Origin: Numida meleagris
Taxonomy: Eukaryota > Chordata > Aves > Galliformes > Numididae
Length of the DNA: 64,000 bases
Reading direction: 5' to 3'
NCBI RefSeq assembly: GCF_002078875.1
Contig: NC_034421.1
Location: 9,692,256 to 9,756,255, forward strand
Each line of letters starts with the position of its first letter. The stretch's first letter is position 1. This document shows positions 24,841 to 47,865 of this stretch, piece by piece. Both the position numbers and the translations under genes were made by a program. Under the pieces are notes generated by a model that saw nothing but the letters and a program-made list of their open reading frames with translations, had not been told where the DNA came from and did not search any database.

Positions 24841-27800
24841 ATATTGCCAACAGTGCTTCAAAACATGCAGACTTCCTGAGACTACACTGACATTGTGCTG
24901 TGCACTGTATTCCTTTAGATAAGTTGTTTGAACAAAAGATTTAACAGATTTGAGCAACTGATAACTACATTCCACTACTTGTTTCCTTCTCTTGAAATGG
25001 GAATGAGTATTCTGCTGACATTTGCTTTTAAAAAATAAAGTCTCTATTAAGTACTTCAGTTTTTCTGCAGCTTTTGCATCATTAAGTGGAAGCTAACAAG
25101 AAACAGCATAAATATCGAGCCTTTATACTGTCACAGTCACCTGCCCTGCTTTTTTCAGTTGTTTCCCCCTGCTTTGCTGTATGATTCCGATCAATGAGAT
25201 TGTATTCTGATTTCTTTGAAGATAGACCATATGAGTCGTGATTTGATAGCATTAACATCTTTAGAGAAGAACTTGCAACCCAAGGCTGCGCTTCATTTGT
25301 GTGTAACAATAGTATCTTCAGTTTCAGTTTTACCTTCCTATTATTAATGGTTTAGCATAGCCTGCATTACAATGATTTCTTGACTATTTCATGAATATTT
25401 TTATCAGGGATATCGATATTACCAGGTAAGCATACTAATTTAAAAAGGAACCCCTTGAGCCTCAAATCTAGATACTTGGACTTGGTCAGAGGATGACATT
25501 TTTAGTTCATTTTGTCAGTAGCTATCATGATCTCAAAGTAGCATGCTCTGCAAAAAGTGTGCTGCAAGACACTGGAGGCAAGTGTTGGAGCTGTCCAGGT
25601 TGGTAAGCGATTTCACTGTAACATGGTTTTTTCAAATACAGTTCTTGCCTCCTACTGGAAATAGCAGCTGAACTTTTCATATTCTGGTTTTTATATCTTA
25701 CATATGAACTTATTCTACTGCATTTGTAGTTGCCTTCAGAGGTGAAGTCAGGACTTGCATGCTTTTGGTGTCTCAGTTATTCTTTGTTGTCATAGGTAAG
25801 TCACTTAGAGAGTTTTGAATAAGGACTTAACATTTGAGTTTGCACAGGAATTCTTACATTTACAAGCAAATCTCTATGAAGTTCAGAAATAAAATGGAAA
25901 TGTGTTATGACCAGTTTTTCCCACCTAAGCATGTGAAACTTTTAAATGCACTCAAAAGAGATACTGATTGGATCTACTACAAGATCTGAATTTTCCATAA
26001 GTGACATAAATGCTGATCTTGCAAGACAGCAAAATATGGATTCAATTTCATAAATTCTCTCAATTTCAGCAGGAACATATTAATGTTTCAGTTTTACTTA
26101 ATCTGCAGCTTTTCTCTGTCATTTCAACTCTTCACCTTTTAAAAATTGATACCATCAATTGCACAAGGATGTTGAAAGAACTAAATAATATATGAGGTTA
26201 CAAAACACTGTGTAAATAATTAATACCATTCAGATTCTTATTAGCAAAGCTACCATTAGTTCTCTGCAGGCTGGCAGGCTTCTAATGTAAATATAAAAAT
26301 CTTAATGTATTTTGACTATGTGCTTTAATTGCAGAAAGCTAAATTCTTACCCTCTGTTTAAAATAAATGAGAAAAAAGCGTTTTGATCATTCAAAACTGT
26401 AGCTGAATGATAGAAAGAAGTGCAATGTGTATTCTTCAACACCATTTCAAAATCAAAATACCAAATAAAGATGAAAACTGTTCACTCGTGAGTCCAGCAT
26501 CAGTGACAGAGTACATCCAATGTTCATTCTATCTATTTATCAATCAGGACAAGCAAATCCAACACAAATATTACCCAAACAAAAGGAGTGACACTGAGGC
26601 TTTTCCTAATTACTCTTCCTCATTTGCCATTCTTATCCTACCGGCAAGGCTCCTTTGGAATTTTCTGCCATTTGCTTTTCTGCCATTGTTCATTCCATTA
26701 AAGTCTTCATCTTGTACTTCTTTTTGCCATTGTTCTTTCCGACCCTGTGGGTCCCTCGCTGCAATGTGGGATGACCTGCAATGCTTGTGAGATCTGTGCC
26801 TCTCTGAAGCCCAGTTTGCTGGCAAAGCAGCAGCAGAATTCTTCAGAGAGAAGTGGAGATGCTCCTGAGGGAAGGTCTTAATTTTTAATTACTTTTTAAT
26901 ACTGATACAATAAAAGACTATTGAAATAAATCCATGGAAGAAGCAAATGTTTGGATTCTAGAGTCTTTGTCAACTCATAACACTTCTGTAGAGATGCAAC
27001 TGTCTAAAAAATTAACATTTCCCCAAATTCAGCTCTTTAAAAACATCTCTGGTTATATCTTCCTCAGAACAATAAGATGGCAATTACTTTAAGTATTGAA
27101 AAATGTCACGATTCCTGGTTTAACAACAAAACAGTCCCTGGATTTTTGATAGGATCAGACAAGAGCATGTTATGGTGGGTTGTTTGCATTCCTTTTGGTC
27201 CATGTGATAGTGATGCACGCTGGAGATGCTTCCAGAGTCCTTACCAGGATATGCAGAAAGCCGTGTGCTGCTCTTGCCATATTCCTGGACATGCCAGAGC
27301 AGTTGAGCCCCAGTCACCTTGCATTTCTTATTGCTGGTTGGAATAGGCAGGCACATTTTCCACGGTTCTTGTACTCAGTGTGTTTGGTGTTTGGTGAAGG
27401 GCTGCTCTGGCTGGAGCCTCCTGGCATACTTTGGGTGTAGCCATGAATGGCGCTGTCTGGGCTGGCATAAATCAGCACAGGCCCTGCTGTGAATGAGATT
27501 ACATACCAGAACTTGGCAATCAAACAATTTTTTGCAATGTAACTGTCTCATAGTGTTAAGTACATTTGTTTTCCTGTGCATGGAATTGTTTTTCTCAAAG
27601 GCTACACCCCTTGTGTTTTGATTAAATTCCATACTCGAGCTGTAAGTAATACAGTTTCAGTGCCTGGTTCCCGCTGGTTTAGGTGTGAATTCCTCATTCT
27701 CTTAGGATATTTTGAATTTCCTAATTTAAGTGTATAGAGCTTTGGCATTTCTGCCTCCTCTTTAAAGTTCAGCAAAACATCTTGCATTAGAAACAGGACA

Positions 27801-29031
27801 GAAAGGAAACTGCAAAGGGCATGTATTTGTCTGCTTCTCTAAATAGGAGGAGATATAAGTCATGTTCTTTGGGCACTTTTTGTGATTCATTTTAAAGTCT
27901 TTAGAAGACCAAAGGGAAGAAAAAATTTCATACGGTCTTTTTTTAGCATCCGAACCTGTCACTGTACCGTTAATTCTCACTGTTTTCCTTGCAAAACAAA
28001 TATTTCACCAGTCTCATGATTATGTTGTAATTTGTTTAGCTTAAATAACTGAAGGATTATTAAAATGTATTGGTTTACAAATTATGTGGACTGGTAGCTC
28101 ATTTATATAATCTGTCATTACCGCTAGGGTAAACTGCAATTAGATTTACAGATACAAAGTAGTTAAAAATGCTAGAGCTTTCAAAATATTTAAATCATTT
28201 TTTATCATATGCCCACTGCTGGTGTCCTGGCAGTGGAAAAAATGCAGGTTCATTAAGGCTGGGTAATTTATAGTAGTAAATAAGACAATCTGTAATAGTA
28301 AGTAAATAGTTTAAAAGTAAAACTAGATGTGCTCCCCACAAGTCCTAAGTCCTGTATATTTATTGTAACAGTTAAGGTATGTTTGATTACTTCCTAAACC
28401 TCTTGGATGATTTGGCAGTAATTAAAGCAGAAAAAAAATGTTTTATGTCTAATAAGAACCACGTCACGTGGAATTATGCTTTTGTTTACCAAAAACCAAG
28501 TTCAGCCCAGCTCAGAAACCCTGGGATGAGGTAAAATGCATTAACAGTGCTTTCTCAAACTCCCACTATCTGAAGTAATTTCTGTAGAGAAGGTATAGAA
28601 CTATTGCGATTCTTTGGTCCACAGCCTGGTGTGTGTGCTGAGGGCATTAGTTTTCTTTTTCTTTTTGAGGCCTGTTTTCTTATTGCTTAACAAATCGGTC
28701 CTGATTACAGATGTCTGTTTGCTGTTCTGGTTGAAATGCACATGATACCTGCCGTATTTCAGTACGCCTGTAGCCAAGAGATAGCTAGCATTAACTAGTA
28801 GTATCCAGGCTGTGTAAAGCTTTTCTCTCTTGAGATAACATTACCTTATTTCTTGTTACCACAATGCAATTTCTCACTTCATGCAAATGCTAAGGATTTC
28901 TGAAGTAATTTTAATAACAAAAAAACCTGTATTTGCAATGTAATTTGCTGTACCTATATCCCAGTGCATTTAATATGAGATCTAAAACAAGCAAGCGGGT
29001 ATGAGCAGCCTGTGTATCTTGGGTTTTTCAG

Positions 29032-29237
29032 GTGGGGAAATGGGAGAACAACTCACTGAGCCTGAAGTACTCTGTCTGGCCGAGGTACAGTTCCTTTGCG
29101 GACAGTGACCCAGATGATAACCATCTGAGTATTGTCACCCTGGAGGAGGCTCCCTTTGTCATCGTTGAAGATGTGGATCCTTTGATGGAAAGCTGCCAAA
29201 AAAACACTGTGCCATGTCGTAAATTCGTCAGAATTAA
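29032..29237 (+). CDS. GRIN2A: GRIN2A exon, start of ligand-binding S1 (residues 375-443)
   Basis: This 206-bp exon begins in phase 0 with Val-Gly-Lys-Trp-Glu after TTTTTCAG. It ends two bases into an Asn codon before GTAAGT. It joins the amino-terminal domain to the first half (S1) of the glutamate-binding clamshell. Visible landmarks are the sequon Asn-Asn-Ser at 380-382, the [20 protein letters not shown] block with Glu413, and Cys429 and Cys436. These two cysteines pair with the next exon's two cysteines in the known receptor structure. Intron retention would give a TAA at 29239-29241. Confidence 0.97.
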
Positions 29238-31113
<1,876 letters not shown>

Positions 31114-31725
31114 TAATCCCTTCCGATCATTTAATTGCATTCCTATAGAGTGGAATAGGTTTCACTGTTTGTTGAGCTAAATAGTGTATTGACAGGTTTC
31201 TTCAATTTATTGATTTATATGTTAAGAAGTTTGTATGGTGTTGACAAACTGATTAATGTGGTTTTTGGCACATGAATAAATTGCTGTTGGTTTCAGATGT
31301 AGTTACTGGAAACCAAATGATAATGATTTCATTATAGGAAAAAAAAAATATCCCCAAAATCTTCAGCTAGGAAAATTACTTCAAGAGCTGCTTTACGCAC
31401 TAACATATGGCAGTTTAGCCCATAATAAATTGTTGGTTTTTCGGCAATCATTCACAAAATGATTTTCTACCCCTTGTAGAAAAGTGTAGAAGAGAAGACT
31501 TTGTTATGATTAGAATTGATCTGATAGCTAAACCGGCAACAGATATTTCTCGCTTCTGAAAGCCATACTACTAAACTGCAGAGTATCCGAGTGTTTCCAT
31601 CATTTTTCAGATATTGTGATGACAGAAGTGAACAATGTAGATGTAGCACGGAAATGAAAAGTTAGAAAGAAAAGAAATAGGATATAAGAAACCAAAATTT
31701 TCTGTCTTCTCTCCTTCCTTTTTTT

Positions 31726-31761
31726 GCTACTTAATCATTCATTGCTACTTACTCATTCATT
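31726..31761 (+). repeat. 18-bp tandem duplication
   Basis: GCTACTTAATCATTCATT (31726-31743) is followed at once by GCTACTTACTCATTCATT (31744-31761), differing at one base. This is a short local duplication. Confidence 0.85.
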
Positions 31762-31866
31762 TCTCCTTTCGTTATTTATCTCTCCTTCTCTTTAGTTCTT
31801 ACTGTTTACTTTTTTATTTGGTGGTTAGCCTGATTTCACTTGAATCAGAAAACAGCTTTTGGTTTT

Positions 31867-32066
31867 TCATAGAATCATAGAATGGCTTGGGTTGCAAGGG
31901 ACCCCAAGGATCATTAAGTTTCAAGATCCTTGCCGTAGGCAGGGTTGCCAGTCGCTAGGTATGAGATCAAATTGCCCAGGGCCCCATCCAACCTGACCTT
32001 GAACACTTCCATGGTTGGGGCATTCACAACCTCTCTGGGAAACCTGTTCTTCAACCAGTTTTGCAG
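31867..32066 (-). mobile_element. CR1 LINE, 3' ~200 bp
   Basis: TCATAGAATCATAGAATGG, then CTTGGGTTGCAAGGGACCCC, then GCAGGGTTGCCAGTCGCTAG, is the reverse complement of a CR1 3' terminus. The minus strand retains a FPREVVNAPTMEVFKVRLDG-like ORF2 tail. It is 5'-truncated and inactive, and antisense to GRIN2A. Confidence 0.9.
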
Positions 32067-35000
32067 AGATTTTGCTTTTTTGAAATGTATTTTTGCACAG
32101 GAAAAGGGTGCTAGCAGCACTGAAATCATCTAAGAGAAATTGGGGAAAAAAAAAAATTGAGTATTTTTCAGGTATCTTACAAAATGGTTTTGTATCTTGA
32201 AGTCCATTGGTTTAGCAGTGATGGCACTTCATATAACTTTTTTGCATCTTTTTATGTTTTCTTTATAGATTAAGTGTAAATTCCTTACTTCCATTCAAAT
32301 CATTTGATGTCATTGAGGAGCTGATTATTACTGCAGTATCAGCAAGCAGGCAAATAATAGATTTTTTTTCTCTCACCAGCGTCATCGTTTAACCACAGAG
32401 CATATTTCTCATACGTGTTCTATAAATGCACACTGCGGAGATGAATATTTGGATAGTTTTTTAAAATTCCTATAAGTAATTGTCTTGATCATTCATTTTT
32501 AAGACTGTAGTTTCCTCATGTTGAAGTTATCATTTGAATTATGTGGTATTTTCCTAAATATGTTCCAAATGCTGTCAATTTTTCATGTAGACCCTGCTTA
32601 TTTCTCACCTGCCTGCAGCTTCCATCAGAGCAGATGCTTCTTTTGCATCTCACAGCAACATAGTTGCTGTATTACTACATTGCATTTAATGGCTTTGGTT
32701 TATTTGGACATGTACAGAATTCAAAAAGTAAAAATCTAAAGAATATAATTATTTTTGAAGAAATCTGATCTACTGTACTAATAAATCAAGTCTGTGATCT
32801 CAGAATTACTTTCTGTCTTTTTAAACATAGATGAAACTGGAACCAGCTGTGTATTTTGATGTGTGAACAGTTCTAAAGTGCTTTGCCATGCAAAATACTT
32901 TCAGATAACGGAATTTATTCACAGACAGATTTCATTTTGAGTGTCTAAGAGTAGAACTGCCTTCAATAATTCTTCTATTTTTCTAAATACGTGTAATACA
33001 ATACTATTTTTAAACTCAATCAGATTAGTTTATGAAATATCTCGTTTTATGGTTTGGTACCATCAGTGTAGACAAGTAGAGAAATTGCCTGAACTAGATC
33101 TTCTGTTCAAGGTTTTTATCTGATGGATCTAAGTTAATGATGTGCTGACAGACTCTTCCTTATATCTGTTATTTCTGATGTGGGTGTCCCCTACGTATAA
33201 GAATTTTATTGATGTTTAAACATTTTCATATATATTACTATGATTCATGTATACCACTTTATGTAGAGATTTTATTCAAAGTTATTAAAAGAAGAACAAA
33301 ATAACAATGGTAGTAACAACAAACCCCAAACAAAGCAAATAAAAACCCACAAACAAAGTAAGGAAAAACCTAAATCCAAATTTCTATATGTTTAAGAGGG
33401 AAAGAGTTTATGGTTGAGGCCACATTTCTATTTTGGAAATACTGGTGGAATAGGAAATCTATGAACCTGTTTTTGTTGTTGGTGGTTTTGGTTTTTAATA
33501 TATTGTGCATGTATTTATTTTGGTTTTTTCGTGTGTGAGGGGAAAGCTCGAAGTTAGTGGAGTAACACATCTTTTTCATTGCTCACTGTTCTCCATTGCC
33601 AATCATCTGAAATGCACACTAACAAGCCATATACTACTGGTTTTCTGCTATCTCATTACTCTACTGAAAAATCTTATGAAACCAGCTGCTTGCTGGGGGA
33701 TGTTCTTTCTGTCCTCTGAGAATCAAATAAAAGTGCTGAATGCATAATTCCATCTGCAGTATCACAGGAAGATCAACTTTATTATTCAATTGATTTTGTA
33801 CTTGTTCAAACTTACTACTTGTTATTATAAATAGCTTTTTATTTTGCTGTTGCTTCTTTTAATCCTCCGTCTCATTACCAATCTGCTTAAATTATTAAAG
33901 AGCATTCTGCCTAAACTGTTGTTTATAGCTCGCTGTTTCAAATCGACTTGCTTTGCTCTTTGCTGTACTTAAATTTTGACAAATTACTATTGGTGTTTCT
34001 ACAGTGTTTCTTTTGATGAGAGTTTTATTGGGCTTGCTTTCTTCTGTGAGGATGCTGTCAATATTGTACGATAGTTTCATGTAAATTCCAATTAATTCCA
34101 ATTAATATATGAATTCATAGAGTATTTCTTAGTAAGTGTATTTGAGTCTACCTGTCTGTTTCTGAAAGGATTTCTCTCCTCCTTTTAAGCATTCTGTTAT
34201 TTTGTTAACGTATTATACTCTTCCAAACAAATTTCTGTAGTAATTGAAAGAATTTCATAACATCTTTACAATATAATAAATGAAATAAACACTGCTTCTT
34301 AAAATTGGAAAGAGAACAGTATGGTTTAATAATTCCCTGTTTTGTCTTCTTAGTTCACATCCAATATTTATTTCGAATTTGGTCTGTCTTGGTTCCAAAT
34401 TCTTGAAGAAATTGTAGCAGAAGTATTGTGGTCTCATGAGATTTCCACACTTGGGCCCAAATTATGACACATCATTCTAGTTCTGGGTGAATCCTTCATG
34501 CTAGCCTGGGCAATGTCCCAAGTGGGCTGTTGGGCTCAGCTCTTGCTCAGAGTCACTTTCTGCAGTGATGAAAGAATTTTCACATGTTAAATTCAAAGAA
34601 TGAAGAAGCTTGTATGGAACAACACCTTGAGCTCCCAAAAAAAGCAGAGCATGGGAGGAAATTCATTTGTTGCCACATCCAGTGCTTCTTGGTTCTTTTC
34701 TAGTCTGAAGTACTACACTAAGAATTTTTTCTCACACTTCAGAGCGCATTCACACTTCCAGTATTGACTAAAATTAGCATATTGTATGCCTCCAAATAAG
34801 TTGACCTAATAAAGAGATATTAGTTTTCCATACAAAACCTTTATTGCCTGCATCCTTATACCATAACGACTACAACAGGAACTCACAAAATGACAGAGAA
34901 TTTTTGATTAGGCAAAGGTGTTATTGATGATATTTAACAGCATTGTATTATCAGATGCTATTAACAGTCCCTTCAAAAATGCCATGCTTATTCTGTACTT

Positions 35001-35690
35001 GAAACTGCTTTTAGTTTTCTGTTTTAAACTACTTTAACTTAATCATGTTTTTTTCTCTTTTTCTGATGTTCAGTTTTCCATAGAAAGCTTTTGATTTCAG
35101 AAATTTGCTCCCAGGTGAGAGTGAGACTTGCAAAAGGATGTGTTTGCTATCAGTAGAAACAACGTCTTCATTAGAGGTAGATGAAAGTGAACAGAAGAAA
35201 AAAAAATCTGAAACATAAAACTTGCATTGAATGGAAACCTTTGGCTTTTTTCCCTAATGCTTTCTGTTGGGTAGAAAATGAGAGAGAGGTGTTCTTCACT
35301 GAAACACCAAATGTCTTATGTGTATGCTTAATTGCTTTTGCTCTGCAGGAATACACTTGTAACGATTGGACCGTTCTGTTGATAAACGCATACACCATAG
35401 GAAAAACACAAATGAGTTGTAAACTGAGTAAGCAGTGAGACAAACCAAGTATTTGACACTCAGTGTCAGTTATGGCTTTGTTGAAGAGAAGTACACAGCT
35501 TTTGTATTTGAGTTGCAACTCACATTTGTGATTTTGAATATGTGACGATTGCATATAGTAATAGCAGTTCCTTGTATATTGCTGCTTTGTTATTTGCTAG
35601 CATTTTGGTTGAAACAGCTAATTTAAAGAAAGCCTCTGGGCTTGCCTAGCCTAGGACATTGGAATTCTTCTGATGTTACTGGTTTAATGA

Positions 35691-43834
<8,144 letters not shown>

Positions 43835-46249
43835 TAAGCTTCTTCCATGGGTTTTAAGGAATACTGTAAATTTTACAAAAACGGAGAAATTTTGATCTGT
43901 ACTTACTGTGATACTGAACAGTGATGTCAGGCATCGTGTGTAGTCCATGGCTTTTGCTTTTTCTTCCAACTGCATTGTACTCATTTCAGAAATGAAAATG
44001 AGTGTCCATGATTTGTATGACTTTTTTAAAATTGCATGGATGCTTTGCTGCCCAAAGTACTACAGATTCAAAGTGCAAGAAAGGTATTATTCACATTTAA
44101 ACAGAGGGGATACAACAGCACCTGGATTTGGGATTGGGCTCAATGCAGATTATTATTTGTACAGACCCCGCTTACCTTTGCAGGACTTCTCCGTAGGAAT
44201 GTGTTTTCAGAGGGTGCATTTCTGACTAAGCTTGTTTGTCTGTAGAGTGAGCATCAACCTGAGATTTCTTTTCAACCTTCCATCCTTTTTGGCATTCTTT
44301 GGCCCTACACATTTGCTGTCAGATGTGAAGTCTTGACTTTGATCTCCATAAAATCTGTTGAGATGATACGCTCTCGTATGTAATCTCATCTTGCTTCTGA
44401 TAATGTTGGCAAATATTCTGGTAAATACTGTTGTCCATCCTTAAGCTCTCAGGTTTACGCTGGAGTGCATTCCATTCTTTTCCCTCTCTGAACCAGCCCA
44501 TTCTACTTGGTTGGTTAAGAAGACTGAATTCTTATTTTAATTCTCAAAAGGTTTGAATGTGACTCACAGCATGTGGATGAGAGGAGTATGTTAGCTCTAG
44601 TAATCTTTTCTAAACATACAGGCTTGATAATAGCCTGTGTATTTCTTTCAGTAATGCTGGATTAAAGAATTAATCAAGATACATGTATATTGTTTTGTTT
44701 TTAAATGAGAAGACGGTGTTGCCGATAGCAGATTAAGTACATCTGCTCCCGTGACTGCTTGCTGGCACAGCTATTATTTACAGTGATCATAGGAAACATT
44801 ACTTCCTGTACTAAATTAGCTGTTACTTTTGGTCCTTACTGTGGGATCTGCCTGTCCTTTTAATTTCTGCTCTTTGTCCCCCAAACATGTAGTAGATTGT
44901 AACGTATTTCTTCTGTGGAAAAAAAAAAAAAGAACTCTCCAAACCTTTCTGTAGAGTTGAGGCTCTCTTCCTTAAGAAGTTGTCCTTGCTACAGATTTCT
45001 TTTCCACAGTCTCCATGCAGCCAACTGGACTCCTTCTGTCGTCATTTCTACAGGTGTTGTCAAATGGCATTTCTCAAGCACAGTTTGTTCTATCTAAGAC
45101 AGACACGTAACTTAAGGTGCACTGGACCTCACCCAAAATCTTACAAACTGGAGACAGAGATCCTGCTCCTGCCAAGCCCATGCAAGTTTTATTTTCTAGG
45201 AGACAGCTACAATGTGCATTGTATATACTCAGCTGAACGCTACTGTTCCTGCTGTGAGTTTTTGAATAGGCAGCTCTCCTTAAATTCAGCCATTTCTTGA
45301 GCTTATTTAGAGGGATGGTTTATTTATGGGATATATGTTCCTTGTACTTTTCACCTGCCATTCGTGCTACTGAAAACCCTGAAAAACCACTTTTAGCTTT
45401 AAAATAAGGCCACCTGACAGACACTGAAGCAGGAAAGAGGGGAGCTGCCTGGCTGCAAGAGAGTTCAGGACATTCACGAAAACTTGGGCTGGCTGCTCCT
45501 CTGCCAGCTGCTGCTCTTCCTCATGCTTTAGTGCCTTTGACAGTATAAGCTATCCATATATTTTTATTTAATAGATTTTTATTTCAACTGGAGTTTCTTT
45601 CCTCTTCTAAGTGACTGCTTAGAGTGGGCACCCCCAGGTGTCTGCCTTGCTTCCCTTGTCTGACATTGCTCTAGCAAATGGTGCAAACAAGCTGCCACAT
45701 GTGGTGTTTTCTGGATCAATGTAAGGAACTGTTAGATACTGCTGCACTCCTTTGTATTTTGTCTGACAGAACCTACAGGAGGATTAAACAGCACTCCATC
45801 AGATGGAGTGGGAGTGTCACTTTGGGTTTGCTTATATCACTATTTTGGACATTTCAGCAGGAGAGTACTGTCACATGGGCTTATGTATTTCCCCCCTTCA
45901 GTCTCAGCCACGCAAGAACTGTAAAAAGCCCTGGTGAATGTGGTAATTGTGGGCAGTAAACTCAGTTACAGATCAGACAGCATGACTTTATCTTCTTCTT
46001 GCCTTTTGGTGACCAAACCAATCAGTCTGTGTTGTCATCCTGTCACTTGCACCTTTGTCCCACCTGGCTTTTCCTTATTGCTAAGAAATTTGGTGAGGAT
46101 GTGATGGCAGTTCCTATGGCTGATACCTCAGCTCCGTGGAGCTAAAAGTGTCCTGCGTGAAAGTAATGAGCCTGTATAATAGGAGTCTGTAATAACTTGC
46201 ATTTCTGATCAAAAAAAGACAGGAAAAGTTGTGTGTCAGAATATCACAA

Positions 46250-46740
46250 CTGCCTGCTCTTTGCTTTGTCCAGGTTTTTATTCTTCAAAAACAGTATTTT
46301 CCCCTTTTCTTCCTCAGTATACATAGCTGTTTCCTCATTTTTGACATTTCCCCAATTTCTTCCTTTCCCCATCATGATTTTTTTTACCAGATTGCAGACT
46401 GTTTCACACTTTCTTGTAAGGTTTGCCCTCATCCTTCTCTACGTTACATCAAGCTGTCTCTTTCCCTACTTCACTTGAGCCTATGAGTGTGAATACTTTG
46501 TGCCCCAAGGAGCTATGTCGCTGCTGCTCTTTTGAGGATGACATCTCTCCTTTCACAAACTGCTTCTTTTTCCCAGCAAATACACCTTTTCTATTTTCTT
46601 CTTCAGTATGTATGAGTTCTGATTACCGATGTTTCATTTTTTTCATCTTTATCTCTTGTCAGAGCTATTCTTTTACTTTTATCTATTTTTCTCTTTTCAT
46701 CAGCATCATTGGTAGCATACAAAAAGCAATTTCTCTTCCA
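46250..46740 (+). repeat. Pyrimidine-rich region with a possible diverged duplication
   Basis: The + strand is strongly C/T-biased over about 490 bp. CCTTTTCTTCCTCAGTATAC (from 46303) and ATTTTCTTCTTCAGTATGTA (from 46593) match closely, and their surroundings are loosely similar. An old direct duplication about 290 bp apart is possible, but chance similarity in biased sequence is hard to exclude. Confidence 0.4.
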
Positions 46741-46796
46741 TATCATGCAGCCTGCTGCTTCCGCACAGCTTTTTGAAGATGAACTATTTGGTAATT

Positions 46797-46920
46797 ATAG
46801 AGTCATAGACCATAGACCTGGTAAGGACTTGCAAAGATTGTCTGCTTGATATTGTCTGCTGCGAGCCAAAACAAACAGTGCCTGTGTTCCTCCTGAAGAA
46901 TTTTGTATAACCTTATCTGT
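46797..46920 (-). mobile_element. Possible old CR1/L3-like 3' remnant
   Basis: TAGAGTCATAGACCATAGAC, then CTGGTAAGGACTTGCAAAG, vaguely follows the layout of an old reverse-complemented CR1-clade 3' end (CATAGA repeats followed by a GAAGGGACC-like block). The match is poor. Confidence 0.25.
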
Positions 46921-47847
46921 TGTAATCCTTTGGTGTGGGTTGTACCTACTTGGAGTTGTTGAGTTTGCATGTAGCGCTTCTCCGTGTATGAGTGTTCTGC
47001 TGCTATAAAACTCTCAAGAGGAGAAGTGCAATGGCGATAAACTCAAAGTGATTTCAGTGTTCTCACCCTTGCCCTGGCACATTTACACTGGTGCGCTGAC
47101 TAGAATTTAACTGCTGATGGCTGAAATGACAAAATTTCATTGGGAGATTATTTTCCTAGAGTAGAGATAAAAATGGGAAGTTTTCACACGTCAGTTCCCC
47201 AACACCGATGAATCCATTTAATTTTTTCTTTATTTCCTTAATTCTCTTGGAAATTAGACTGCAGCTCAGCTCACGGTGTACATCTCGTTTCAAGCAAAGT
47301 GATGGCCTCTCTAACTGGTGCTGTGTTCTGAGAGGGTATCGATGTGAGGACTTTATTTCAGCTTCACTGCAAAAAGCTGTCAATATAACTTGTTTCAGGA
47401 AAATTGCAGTAATGAATCCCTTGTGTTCCACAGGCAAGCAGTCTCTCACTATCCAGCTGCAGACCCCTTTGCTGTCGTTAATGTTTTTCAGTTTTTATTT
47501 GCAGCCACAGCTGTGACTATATACTCAAGGATTCGATGCTAAAGTTTGCTTAGGTTTCCATCTGCCTTCCTCTTAATGACTGCAATGTTTGCTGATTTAT
47601 ATAATCAAGGTTAGTGCCTTATTCCCTCATTGTCTCTGGCATACTGGCAGAAACACAAAGCTTTTTATAAAGAATGCCATGGTGACAACAATTCTGCTGG
47701 GCTCTCAGCAGGTATAGCCTTACATAAAGTGGATTATCAAACTTGAACAGTCCTAAGATATTTCTAACTGGCAAATGTGCCTTGAGCTGTTAGCTGCTTT
47801 CACAGGAACAGGTGACTTGTCCATTCCATTCCTCAACATTTTTAATG

Positions 47848-47865
47848 GCATCATTATTATGATGC
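47848..47865. repeat. Small perfect hairpin
   Basis: GCATCAT (47848-47854) and ATGATGC (47859-47865) are reverse complements around TATT. It is a minor structure of unknown meaning. Confidence 0.6.

Larger units (their letters stand above)
16187..29031 (+). other. GRIN2A: GRIN2A intron, 12,845 bp
   Basis: The donor is GTGAGC and the acceptor is GGGTTTTTCAG. It holds a 15-A run at 16699-16713, a G14 run at 20075-20088, CR1 fragments at 20136-20493, 23904-23985 and 24758-24840, an (AT)n run near 20529-20541, a 14-A run at 23690-23703 and a TTTCAA-rich tract at 23996-24076. No further exon was recognised on either strand. Confidence 0.85.

Noticed and set aside
26407..26790. 127-codon + strand frame
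   Set aside because: Intron sequence of biased composition with no domain. The opposing minus frame is equally open, which argues for chance.
35171..35554. 127-codon minus-strand frame and an 85-codon + strand frame over the same bases
   Set aside because: Both lie in intron, resemble no family, and lack splice or start context.
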